Shown here in pieces: positions 7,046 to 14,180 of a stretch of 37,651 bases of DNA. The position numbers and the translations under genes are program-made. The stretch comes from Myxococcales bacterium. GTDB taxonomy: Bacteria; Myxococcota_A; Polyangia; GCA-2747355. Numbering within the stretch: position 1 is the stretch's first letter; each line of letters begins with the position of its first letter. The notes under the pieces are model-generated. The model was not told the DNA's origin, ran no database searches, and was given only the letters and a program-made list of their open reading frames with translations. The stretch covers positions 1 through 37,651 of the forward strand of contig JAGQIK010000056.1 in assembly GCA_020431405.1 (NCBI GenBank), in the 5' to 3' direction.

Positions 7046-8509
7046 TCAGAGCTCGAGCCGCAGCCCGCCGATCACGCCCATGCGGCGGCCGCCGATGTGC
7101 AATGGCTCGCCGCCCGCGAGCTTGGGCGTCAGGTTGCCGCCGGTGGACTCGTAGTCGAAGGCCACGCGGTAGCCGAGGCCCGCGACGAGCCGACCTTCGA
7201 TGCCGACGCGCAGCAGCGCGCCGCCCACGTCGCCGACGGCGACGCGGTAGTCGGTGGCCGGCGTGATGGCGGCCACGGTGCGGTGAAAGGCGCCGGCGAC
7301 GCGGATCTGCAGCCACGACGCGAGCGGCTGCACGGCGCACAGCGTGCCGCCGACGTGAAGCAGCGCGTGCGGCGGGATCGTGTCGTTGCGCTCGACGATC
7401 AGTCCCGAGAAGGAGAAGTCGGCGCGCAGCTCGAGGCGCGGCGCGTAGCGCGCGAAGCGCGGCAGAGCGTAGACGATGGCGCCCGAGCCGCGCAGCGCGG
7501 TGGTGTCGAGCTCGCGCGGCGCGCCGCCGTCGACGGTGCCGATGGCGCTCAGCGTGAGCGCGTGCGCGTAGCTCAAGCGCAGCCCCAGCCCGTCGATCGC
7601 CGCGGGCGCCTTGCCGCGCAGCGGATAGAACGCCAGCGTCAGCAGCAGCTCGGCGAAGGCGCCGGTGTTGTAGGCCGCGCTCAGCTGTGGGCTCGCGAAC
7701 GTCACGCGCCGCCAGCTCGAGCCGACACCCACCGCCAGATCGAGCACGGGGTCGTCGCGCGTGCTGCGGCTGCGCCGACGAACGACGGCTCGGCCGAACA
7801 GCTGATCGTCGGAGAGCGAATTCGCCGCGGACGACCGCTCCGCGGCCAGCGAATTGGCGTCGGACGTCGCATCAACAGCCTGGGCGTTCGCGGCGCTGCG
7901 CGCCTCGCGCCGCATGGGTGGTGGTGGCGTGTCCGGTGCGCGCGTCGTGACGACGGGCGCTCGTGCTGGCGCGTTGGCGACGGCGACGCGTGCTGGTGTG
8001 GCAGCGACGGCTCCGGCCGCCGCCGTACGCGTGGGCGCGGGGGTGGCGACCGGCGTACGCGACGCGACACGCGCGCGTCGGCGATGGACGCGACGGGCGC
8101 GCCGGCGGTGGCGCAGACGTGCGTAGTAGCGTCGCCGCCGCAGGCGGGCGTGGCGACGCCGGCGCACGCGGTCCAAGCGGCCGAGCGCGACGCGCACGCG
8201 GCGGACGAGCCGGTTCAGCGCCCGCAAGGCACGGCGACCGCGCGTGGGGATGAAGGCCACGATCCGTCGCCTGTAGGCCACCCCCTGGACACCCACCCGC
8301 ACCACGACGCGGTAGCGCCGGCGGCGACGAACACGGCGCGATCGGATCCAGATGCGCGCGCGCCGGCTGCTGCGCGAGCGCCTCAGAGTGCGGCGTAGAT
8401 ACTTGGAAATAGAGGAGCTTGCCGGGCCATGACGTGCGATTTGCAGCGCGTGGGCATCGGGGCTCGCCAGCATCAGCAGGGCGATGGCGACACAGCAGGA
8501 GCGAACCAT
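7046..8509 (-). CDS. Outer-membrane beta-barrel protein with an Arg-rich N-terminal segment (487 aa)
   Basis: The signal peptide (MVRSCCVAIALLMLASPDAHA) and the C-terminal barrel are in one open frame. Residues 39-150 contain 51 Arg in 112 residues, with essentially one acidic residue (Asp113). This is an extreme polycation. A Pro/Ala/Thr linker (151-200) and a Ser/Ala-rich segment (200-235) follow. From about residue 255 there are alternating amphipathic strands such as VLDLAVGVGSSWRRV, AELLLTLAFYPL and RLELRADFSFSGLIV. The protein ends GVIGGLRLEL, a typical barrel terminus without a final aromatic residue. A copy of the 24-26 bp palindromic repeat lies in the Ser/Ala segment, where it encodes AAERSSAANS. 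The barrel call is firm. The role of the Arg segment is unknown. Confidence 0.75.
   Translation of the reverse strand: MVRSCCVAIALLMLASPDAHALQIARHGPASSSISKYLRRTLRRSRSSRRARIWIRSRRVRRRRRYRVVVRVGVQGVAYRRRIVAFIPTRGRRALRALNRLVRRVRVALGRLDRVRRRRHARLRRRRYYARLRHRRRARRVHRRRARVASRTPVATPAPTRTAAAGAVAATPARVAVANAPARAPVVTTRAPDTPPPPMRREARSAANAQAVDATSDANSLAAERSSAANSLSDDQLFGRAVVRRRSRSTRDDPVLDLAVGVGSSWRRVTFASPQLSAAYNTGAFAELLLTLAFYPLRGKAPAAIDGLGLRLSYAHALTLSAIGTVDGGAPRELDTTALRGSGAIVYALPRFARYAPRLELRADFSFSGLIVERNDTIPPHALLHVGGTLCAVQPLASWLQIRVAGAFHRTVAAITPATDYRVAVGDVGGALLRVGIEGRLVAGLGYRVAFDYESTGGNLTPKLAGGEPLHIGGRRMGVIGGLRLEL
7820..7845. repeat. Third copy of the short palindromic repeat, inside a coding region
   Basis: Positions 7825-7845 are identical to 1449-1469, and 7820-7843 match 1412-1435 at 23 of 24 positions. 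Here the element is translated in frame on the minus strand as part of the barrel protein's linker. It is flanked on both sides by GCGAATT, which could be a target duplication or part of a longer unit. Confidence 0.7.
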
Positions 8510-8574
8510 CGAGGGCTTGGCGAAGCAACATCCAAGCCACGGCTCGTCGTCGATACGACGCTGGGGGTGTCGCG

Positions 8575-10719
8575 CTAGAAACGGACCTCGCTGTAGTGCG
8601 CTTTGCGCCAGGTGATGCCGTCGCGTGACGACCAGACGGGCGCGACCTTGGCGGCGTCGAAGGTGCTGTCACCGCCGCCGGTGATGACCATCGCGTTGCC
8701 GTGGACGACGACACGCGCGCCGACCCGCGCCTCGAACGCGGCGCTCGCCGTCTGTTGGATCCAGTCGGTTCCGTTGACCGACGACCAGACGTCGTTCTTG
8801 CCGCGCCCGGAGATGACCCACAGCTTGCCGTCGAAGACGAGCGCGTCGAAGAGCATGCGGCTCGAGAACGCGGCCGCGCTCTTTTGCGTCCAGTTGACGC
8901 CGTCGCTGGACGACCAGACGTCGCTGAGATTGAAGCCGCCGATGAGCCACAGCGTGTTGCCGAGCGAGAGCACGCGCGCGCCGTAGCGCGGCGAGAACGC
9001 GGCGCCGGCCGTTCGCTGCGTCCAGTGGATGCCATCGCTCGACGACCAGATGTCGTTGACCGTGCCGCCGCTGGTCGTGCCGCCGGTGACCCAGATCTGT
9101 CCGTCGTGCACGAAGGCGCTGTGAAAGAAGCGCCCGGCGAACGGGGCGGCTTGCGTCGCGAGCGTCCAATGCACGCCGTCGCTGGACGACCACACGTCGC
9201 TCGTGCGCTGGAAGTCCGCGGTGAGGCCGCCGATGAGCCACAGCTTGTTGGCGAAGGTCACGACGGCGTGGCCGATGCGCGCCGAGAACTCGGCCGCGGC
9301 GCTTTCGAGCGTCCAGGCGACGCCGTCACGCGACGACCAGACGTCGTTGGCGCGGCCCGCCGCGGTGTCGCCACCGATCGCCCAGATCTTGCCGTTGAAG
9401 CTGACCGCCTCGTGCAGATAGCGCGCGGGCAGCGCGCGATCGGGGCGGCGCCAGCGAAGGCCATCGTCGGAGCTCCAGACCTCGCTGGTGGCGTAGTTGT
9501 CGCCGCCGTTGTCGCCGGCGATGCAGTAGATCTTGCCGTTGAAAACCTCCATGGTCTGCGCGTAGCGGGCGGGGAGCTCGGCGGCGGCGATGTCCTGCGT
9601 CCAGCTCACGCCGTCGGCCGACGACCACACGTCGTGCTGGCGCACGAAGTCGAGAAGGCCACCGACCAGCCGCAGCTTGCCACCGAAGACGACGAGCTCG
9701 ATGCCGGCGCGATTGCCGAAGCCGAGGCCCTTGGCTTCTTGCACCCAGCGCACGCCATCGCCGGAGGACCACACGTCGCCGTTGCCGTCGCCGCCGCCGA
9801 CGAGCCACATGCGGTCCTTGAAGACCTCCACCGAGTGAAGGGTGCGCGTGGAAAAGGGCGCCGCCGCGACCTCGAGCGTCCAGTTGACGCCGTCGGCGGA
9901 AGACCACACGTCGTCGAAGAAGCCGTCGCCGTCATTGTTGTAGCCGCCGACGAGCCACAGCTTGTTGTTGAAGACGGTGACCGTGTGGCCGTTGACCGGA
10001 GGAAACGCCGCGTGCTGCGTCTCCTCGGTCCAGTGCACGCCGTCGCTGCTCGACCAGACGTCGTCGAGCTCGTGGTTCACGCCGGCGCCGCCGATGACCC
10101 ACAGCTTGTTCTTGAAGACGACGACCTGATGCAGCTGGCGGGGCGGGAAGCCGGCGTCGGGCGTTTCCTCGACCCAGTTGATGCCATCGACCGACGACCA
10201 CACGTCGGCGTTGTTGTAGCCGCCGCCGATGAGCCACAGCTTGTTGTTGAAGACGGCGCTCTTGTGCCAGCGCCGCAGGCTGAACGTGCGGTGCGACATC
10301 GGGCGCGACACCTTGGCGCCGCCGCGAAGGTACGTGTAGTACGCGCTGCGCTGCAGGGTGAACGCGCTGTCGGTGATGGGCTTTCCGGCGTGCAGCAGGT
10401 CGAGCTGGCCGTCGGCGCAGCTCGCGTAGGCGCTGACGTCGCAGTCGCGGTCGGTGCTGCGGACCAGCGCGACGCCGTCGGCGCCGGACGAGAAGCTCAG
10501 CTCGCTGTCGTGTTCACCAACCCACGCCGAGACGGCGACGGTGCGGGCCTGGCCGCTCAGGTGATGCGGGCGCGTCCGACGCTTCAGCGACGCCTGGCCG
10601 TGCGCCGACAGCGAGAGCTCGCCGCGCTGCGCGTCGTCGTGCTCGGGTGCGCCGCACGCGACGAGCAGGGAGAGCATGACCGCGATGGTGGCGACGGGCT
10701 TGCCGTGTCGAGTGATCAT
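8575..10719 (-). CDS. Kelch-like repeat lipoprotein (714 aa)
   Basis: Predicted surface or periplasmic lipoprotein built from beta-propeller-type repeats. The signal peptide ends LLVA-C (Cys22), and an N-terminal region of about 130 residues follows. Then come roughly 45-50-residue repeats of the form V-W-S-S-x-D-G-x-x-W-T ... F/L-x-x-R-x-x-H-x-x-V-V-F-x-N-K-L-W-[LV]-[IV]-G-G. I count twelve VWSSxDG-type motifs, the eleventh reading VWSSVNG, and one extra half repeat at each end. The paired hydrophobic strand and GG are kelch marks. Eleven or twelve blades would make two propellers or one large one. Function is not predictable; such proteins often bind ligands or carbohydrate. No Shine-Dalgarno is evident before the ATG at 10719. 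Confidence 0.85.
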   Translation of the reverse strand: MITRHGKPVATIAVMLSLLVACGAPEHDDAQRGELSLSAHGQASLKRRTRPHHLSGQARTVAVSAWVGEHDSELSFSSGADGVALVRSTDRDCDVSAYASCADGQLDLLHAGKPITDSAFTLQRSAYYTYLRGGAKVSRPMSHRTFSLRRWHKSAVFNNKLWLIGGGYNNADVWSSVDGINWVEETPDAGFPPRQLHQVVVFKNKLWVIGGAGVNHELDDVWSSSDGVHWTEETQHAAFPPVNGHTVTVFNNKLWLVGGYNNDGDGFFDDVWSSADGVNWTLEVAAAPFSTRTLHSVEVFKDRMWLVGGGDGNGDVWSSGDGVRWVQEAKGLGFGNRAGIELVVFGGKLRLVGGLLDFVRQHDVWSSADGVSWTQDIAAAELPARYAQTMEVFNGKIYCIAGDNGGDNYATSEVWSSDDGLRWRRPDRALPARYLHEAVSFNGKIWAIGGDTAAGRANDVWSSRDGVAWTLESAAAEFSARIGHAVVTFANKLWLIGGLTADFQRTSDVWSSSDGVHWTLATQAAPFAGRFFHSAFVHDGQIWVTGGTTSGGTVNDIWSSSDGIHWTQRTAGAAFSPRYGARVLSLGNTLWLIGGFNLSDVWSSSDGVNWTQKSAAAFSSRMLFDALVFDGKLWVISGRGKNDVWSSVNGTDWIQQTASAAFEARVGARVVVHGNAMVITGGGDSTFDAAKVAPVWSSRDGITWRKAHYSEVRF

Positions 10720-10731
10720 GCACGGGGCAAG

Positions 10732-10747
10732 TACACGAAATGTGCCA
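10732..10747 (-). promoter_or_regulatory. Candidate sigma-54-type promoter for the kelch-like gene
   Basis: On the minus strand TGGCACATTTCGTGTA has a perfect -24 block (TGGCAC) at the correct spacing to a weak -12 block (GTGT in place of TTGC). It lies just upstream of the ATG at 10719, so a transcript would have almost no leader, in keeping with the missing ribosome site. The neighbouring gene encodes a sigma-54-type activator. The imperfect -12 keeps confidence low. Confidence 0.35.
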
Positions 10748-10807
10748 CGGCCCTGCTGCTGGCAACCCCGCGTGATCCCGTGGCGCCGAGGCGTCGCGAG
10801 GCCGCCA

Positions 10808-10851
10808 ACAACACGTGATCAGCGCAGCGACAACGCCTGATCAGGTGTTGT
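10808..10851. promoter_or_regulatory. 15-bp inverted repeat between activator and kelch-like genes
   Basis: ACAACACGTGATCAG at 10808-10822 pairs with CTGATCAGGTGTTGT at 10837-10851 (14 of 15 positions) around a 14-base loop. It abuts the stop codon of the activator gene (10853). It may be a terminator for that gene, although no T-run follows. It could equally be the upstream activator site for the candidate promoter about 60-100 bp downstream. Confidence 0.55.
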
Positions 10852-10852
10852 G

Positions 10853-12607
10853 TCAGCGCGCCTGCAGCGCCGTGAGGCGCTTCTTCAGGCCTTGCGCCGA
10901 GATCTTGAGCGCGCGGGCGGCTGCGTCGACGTCACCGCCGGCGGCGTCGAGGGCCTGGCGGATCTGCGACTCGGAGAGGTCGTTGGGTCTCGGCACGCCG
11001 AAGCGCAGCATCAACTTGGTCAGCGTCGACAGCGAGACCCCGAGCTGCTCGGCGGTCTGCTTCTGCTTGAAGTCGCACGCGCCGAGCAGCGCCAGCAGTC
11101 GCTCGCTGGCGCGCGCTTCGAGCGCGGTGAGCGGTGCGACGTGGGGGCTCGCGCCGCGGAAGATGTCGTCGAGGGCGTGGTCGTCGAGCAGCTTGGCCGT
11201 GGTCTTGCGCGCGATGTCGAGCAGCTCGCTGGCGCGGTCGAGATGCTTCGAGGCGCGATCGCTCGCTGCCGCGGTCGTCGTCGGTGACGGCGACATCGGC
11301 GGCGTCGTCGGCGTGGCGGCCGGCGCAGAGTCGGCGGCGGGCTCGGTCGCAGCCGCCGGAGTCGGCAGGTCGTCGGGGCCGAGCGGGTAGGGCGCGCGAA
11401 ACGGTCTGCCGCCGAGGTTGTGGCTCACCGTGCGCTCGACGACGTTTTGCAGCTGCCGCACGTTGCCCGGCCAGTCGTGCTGCAGCAGCGCGACAAAGAA
11501 CGACAGCGGAATGGTGCTGCGCCAGGGCCCGTCGGTGTCGCGCCACAGCCAGTCGATCGGGTGCTCGTCGCGAAAGCGCGCGAGCAGGTGCACGAACAGC
11601 GCGGGGATGTCGAAGCGCCGCTCGCGAAGCGGCGGCACTTTGACGATGTGCGCGGCGAGCCGAAAGTAGAGGTCTTGGCGCAGCCGCCCGCAGCGCATCT
11701 CCTCGGCGGGGTCGCGGTTGGTCGCGGCGAGAAAGCGCACGTCGACCTTGGCGCTCGCGGTCTGACCGACGGCGGTGACCTCGCCGTCTTCGATCACGCG
11801 CAGCAGCTTGGGCTGCATGGCGAGCGGCATCTCGCCCAGCTCGTCGAGAAAGAGCGTGCCGCCGTCGGCCGCGCGCAGCTGGCCGAGATTGTCCGACGAC
11901 GCGTCGGTGAAGGCCCCCTTGCGGTGGCCGAACAGCAAGCTCTCGACGAGCTGCTCGGGCAGCGCCGCGCAGTTGACCCGCACGAAGGGCTTTTGCGCGC
12001 GCGCGCTGCGCTGGTGGATCGCCGACGCGACCAGCTCCTTGCCCGCGCCCGTCTCGCCGAGGATCAGCGCCGGGCGGCCGAGCTTGCTGATCCAGCGGAT
12101 CTGCTCGCGCAGGCGCCACATCGCCTGGCACTCGCCGACCAACCCGAGGCGCTCGTCGCTGGCGGCGTCCGGGCGATCGCTGACCTCCAAGCCGAGCAGC
12201 GCGCGGTCGCCGATGGCGATGCACTGGCCGCGCTCGAGCCGAACCGGCCCGGCGATCTCCGTCATGCCTGCTGGCTCGACGAGATGTAGCGTGCGCCTGG
12301 CGTCGGCGAGCGGCTCGACCTCGAGCTGCTGCGTCTCGGCGAGCCAACGGCAGCGCAGCTGCGAGCGGCTGATCGCCGGATCGTCGAGGGTCACGGACCG
12401 CGCGTCGGGACCGGCCGTGACGAACGATGGATCGAACCGACCGACGGTCTGCCACGAGCCGTCCGTCGCGAGGGCGTCGCGCGCCGACAGCGCGCCGATG
12501 CGATCGAGGTCGAAGTGATAGAGCAGCCGCAGGCGGGCCACCGCGAGCTCGATGGCCTCGATTTCGAGCTGCGACCCGCGCGGGTCGATCGTCTTGTCGC
12601 CGGTCAT
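10853..12607 (-). CDS. FHA-domain sigma-54-dependent transcriptional activator, Fis family
   Basis: Bacterial enhancer-binding protein (584 aa) that would remodel sigma-54 RNA polymerase using ATP. Residues about 55-140 form an FHA-like domain (VGRFDP and DDPAISRSQLRCRW), expected to bind phosphothreonine. The AAA+ domain (about 152-400) has Walker A GETGAGKE at 184-191, the sigma-54 loop GAFTDA at 231-236 (a common variant of GAFTGA), Walker B TLFLDE at 251-256, an arginine-finger region near YFRLA and GNVRQL at 381-386. A Pro/Ala/Thr linker follows, and then two Fis-type helix-turn-helix segments at about 504-537 and 547-580, the second ending in ISAQGLKKRL. In such proteins the input is often a Ser/Thr kinase; one is encoded at 21190-23217. 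The target may be the adjacent kelch-like gene. Confidence 0.92.
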   Translation of the reverse strand: MTGDKTIDPRGSQLEIEAIELAVARLRLLYHFDLDRIGALSARDALATDGSWQTVGRFDPSFVTAGPDARSVTLDDPAISRSQLRCRWLAETQQLEVEPLADARRTLHLVEPAGMTEIAGPVRLERGQCIAIGDRALLGLEVSDRPDAASDERLGLVGECQAMWRLREQIRWISKLGRPALILGETGAGKELVASAIHQRSARAQKPFVRVNCAALPEQLVESLLFGHRKGAFTDASSDNLGQLRAADGGTLFLDELGEMPLAMQPKLLRVIEDGEVTAVGQTASAKVDVRFLAATNRDPAEEMRCGRLRQDLYFRLAAHIVKVPPLRERRFDIPALFVHLLARFRDEHPIDWLWRDTDGPWRSTIPLSFFVALLQHDWPGNVRQLQNVVERTVSHNLGGRPFRAPYPLGPDDLPTPAAATEPAADSAPAATPTTPPMSPSPTTTAAASDRASKHLDRASELLDIARKTTAKLLDDHALDDIFRGASPHVAPLTALEARASERLLALLGACDFKQKQTAEQLGVSLSTLTKLMLRFGVPRPNDLSESQIRQALDAAGGDVDAAARALKISAQGLKKRLTALQAR

Positions 12608-12670
12608 GCAGGCCGTGGGTGCACGCGGCTACCCTATCACTCGACCATCGACGCCGTCAGGAGGCGTAGC

Positions 12671-12694
12671 CCGCGAGCCGTGTTAGCCTCGCGG
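12671..12694 (+). other. Hairpin just before the cytochrome start codon
   Basis: CCGCGAG (12671-12677) and CTCGCGG (12688-12694) form a perfect 7-bp stem with a 10-base loop, 4 bases before the ATG at 12699. The gap from 12608 to 12698 must also hold the divergent promoters of the activator and cytochrome genes. The hairpin could mask the ribosome site, but this is only a structural observation. Confidence 0.4.
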
Positions 12695-12698
12695 CGAG

Positions 12699-14168
12699 AT
12701 GATGCTCCGGCGCCTATGTGTTGGCGGTTTGCTGCTCGCGGCCCTTTCGGCACCGTTGGTCGGCTGCGCCAGCTCCGACGCCAAGCGCAAGCGCGAGGCG
12801 CCGCGGCCGCTGCGGCGCGAGCTGGAGGGCCGCTCGATCTCGACCAAGCCCCGCGCAGATCTGCCGCGTGCGCCCAAGGGTCCGTTCGGGCTCTCGATGG
12901 TGGCCAGCGCCGACGGCAAGCCCGTCGACATCAAGCGCTTCCAGCAGAGCAAGGAGTGCGGCGAGTGCCACGCGCGCCAGTGGCGCGAGCTCAAAGGCTC
13001 GATGCACTCGGTCTCGCACCGCGACTCGCTGTACCGGCGCACCGCCGAGCTGGCGCGCGCGGAGGCGGGGCCGGCGATGTACGCGCTGTGCTCGGGCTGT
13101 CACGCGCCGCAGGGCGTGGCGAGCAAGCTGATCCCCGCCACGCCCGAAGACAAGCTGCCCGCTGTCGTCAAGGCGGGCATCCTCTGCGACACCTGCCACG
13201 CCATCAGCAAGCTCACCGGTGCGCAGGGGCCATGGAAGGAGCCGGGCAACGCGTCGTTCGTGCTGGCGCCCGACACCGAGCGCAAGTTCGGGCCGCCCAC
13301 GGGCAACGACAAGGACGCCGACCACCCCGTCAAGTCGCGCGCCTTCTTTCAGAAGTCCGAGCTCTGCGCGAGCTGCCACTCGATCATCCACCCGACCAAC
13401 GGCGTGCGCATCGAGCACACCTACGCCGAGTGGAAAAACAGCATCTACGCCAAGAAGGGCATCCAGTGCCAGGACTGCCACATGCGCACGGTGGCGCAGG
13501 CGCGCGAGGTGGCAGCGAAGCTGGTGCCGATCGTCGTGCGCGGCAAGTCGGCAGAGGAAGGCAAGCCGCGGCCCATCGCCTATCACTTCTTCGTTGGCGG
13601 CAGCGCCAGCGGCGATCTGCTCGGCGGCGGCAAAGCGCACGCGAAGATGGCCGCCGAGCGGCTCGCCAGCGCCGCGACGCTCGAGATCCTCGCCGCCAAG
13701 CGCGCGACGCCGCGCGAGCTGCGCTTCGAGGTCAAGGTCACCAACATCGGCGCCGGCCACAACCTGCCGACGAGCCTCACCGAGCTGCGCGAGATGTGGG
13801 TCGACGTCGAGGTCAAAGACGCCGCCGGGCGCCGCGTCTTCCGCTCGGGTGCCCTCGACGCGCGCGGTGACATCGACGCGCGCGCGATGCGCTTCGGCGC
13901 GATGGCCGGCGACCGCAACGGCAAGCTGACCTACAAGCCATGGGAGGTGACGCACTTTCTGTGGAAGCGCCTGATCGCACCCAAGGCGCACGCCCGGGAC
14001 GCGTTCATCGTGCCGCTGCCGCGCGACGTCAAGGGACCGCTCGAGATCCACGCCACGCTGCTTTATCGCAGCGCGCCGCCGAAGGTGCTCGTGATGCTGT
14101 GGGGCAAAGAAAAGCCGCCAGCGCTGCGCACGGTGGTGATGGCCAAAGCCTCGGCGCGCGCGCGCTAG
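12699..14168 (+). CDS. Five-haem cytochrome c lipoprotein (cytochrome c554-like)
   Basis: Predicted lipid-anchored multihaem electron-transfer protein of 489 residues. The signal peptide ends LVG-C with Cys23. Five CxxCH haem-binding motifs lie at residues 87-91 (CGECH), 131-135 (CSGCH), 163-167 (CDTCH), 223-227 (CASCH) and 257-261 (CQDCH). The block from SKECGECHARQW onward, with conserved His such as SMHSVSHRD, resembles the cytochrome c554/tetrahaem family. The C-terminal 200 residues contain GAGHNLPTSLTELREMWVDV and look like a beta-rich domain often joined to such cytochromes. The cytochrome c maturation system must be elsewhere. The redox partner is unknown. The next gene starts 12 bp downstream and is probably co-transcribed. 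Confidence 0.9.
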   Translation: MMLRRLCVGGLLLAALSAPLVGCASSDAKRKREAPRPLRRELEGRSISTKPRADLPRAPKGPFGLSMVASADGKPVDIKRFQQSKECGECHARQWRELKGSMHSVSHRDSLYRRTAELARAEAGPAMYALCSGCHAPQGVASKLIPATPEDKLPAVVKAGILCDTCHAISKLTGAQGPWKEPGNASFVLAPDTERKFGPPTGNDKDADHPVKSRAFFQKSELCASCHSIIHPTNGVRIEHTYAEWKNSIYAKKGIQCQDCHMRTVAQAREVAAKLVPIVVRGKSAEEGKPRPIAYHFFVGGSASGDLLGGGKAHAKMAAERLASAATLEILAAKRATPRELRFEVKVTNIGAGHNLPTSLTELREMWVDVEVKDAAGRRVFRSGALDARGDIDARAMRFGAMAGDRNGKLTYKPWEVTHFLWKRLIAPKAHARDAFIVPLPRDVKGPLEIHATLLYRSAPPKVLVMLWGKEKPPALRTVVMAKASARAR

Positions 14169-14180
14169 TCCGGTCGCTTC

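Noticed and set aside
11211-11330. Low-complexity segment of the activator gene as a frameshift or insertion
   Set aside because: The frame continues without a break into two clear helix-turn-helix segments; Pro/Ala/Thr linkers are common in such proteins.
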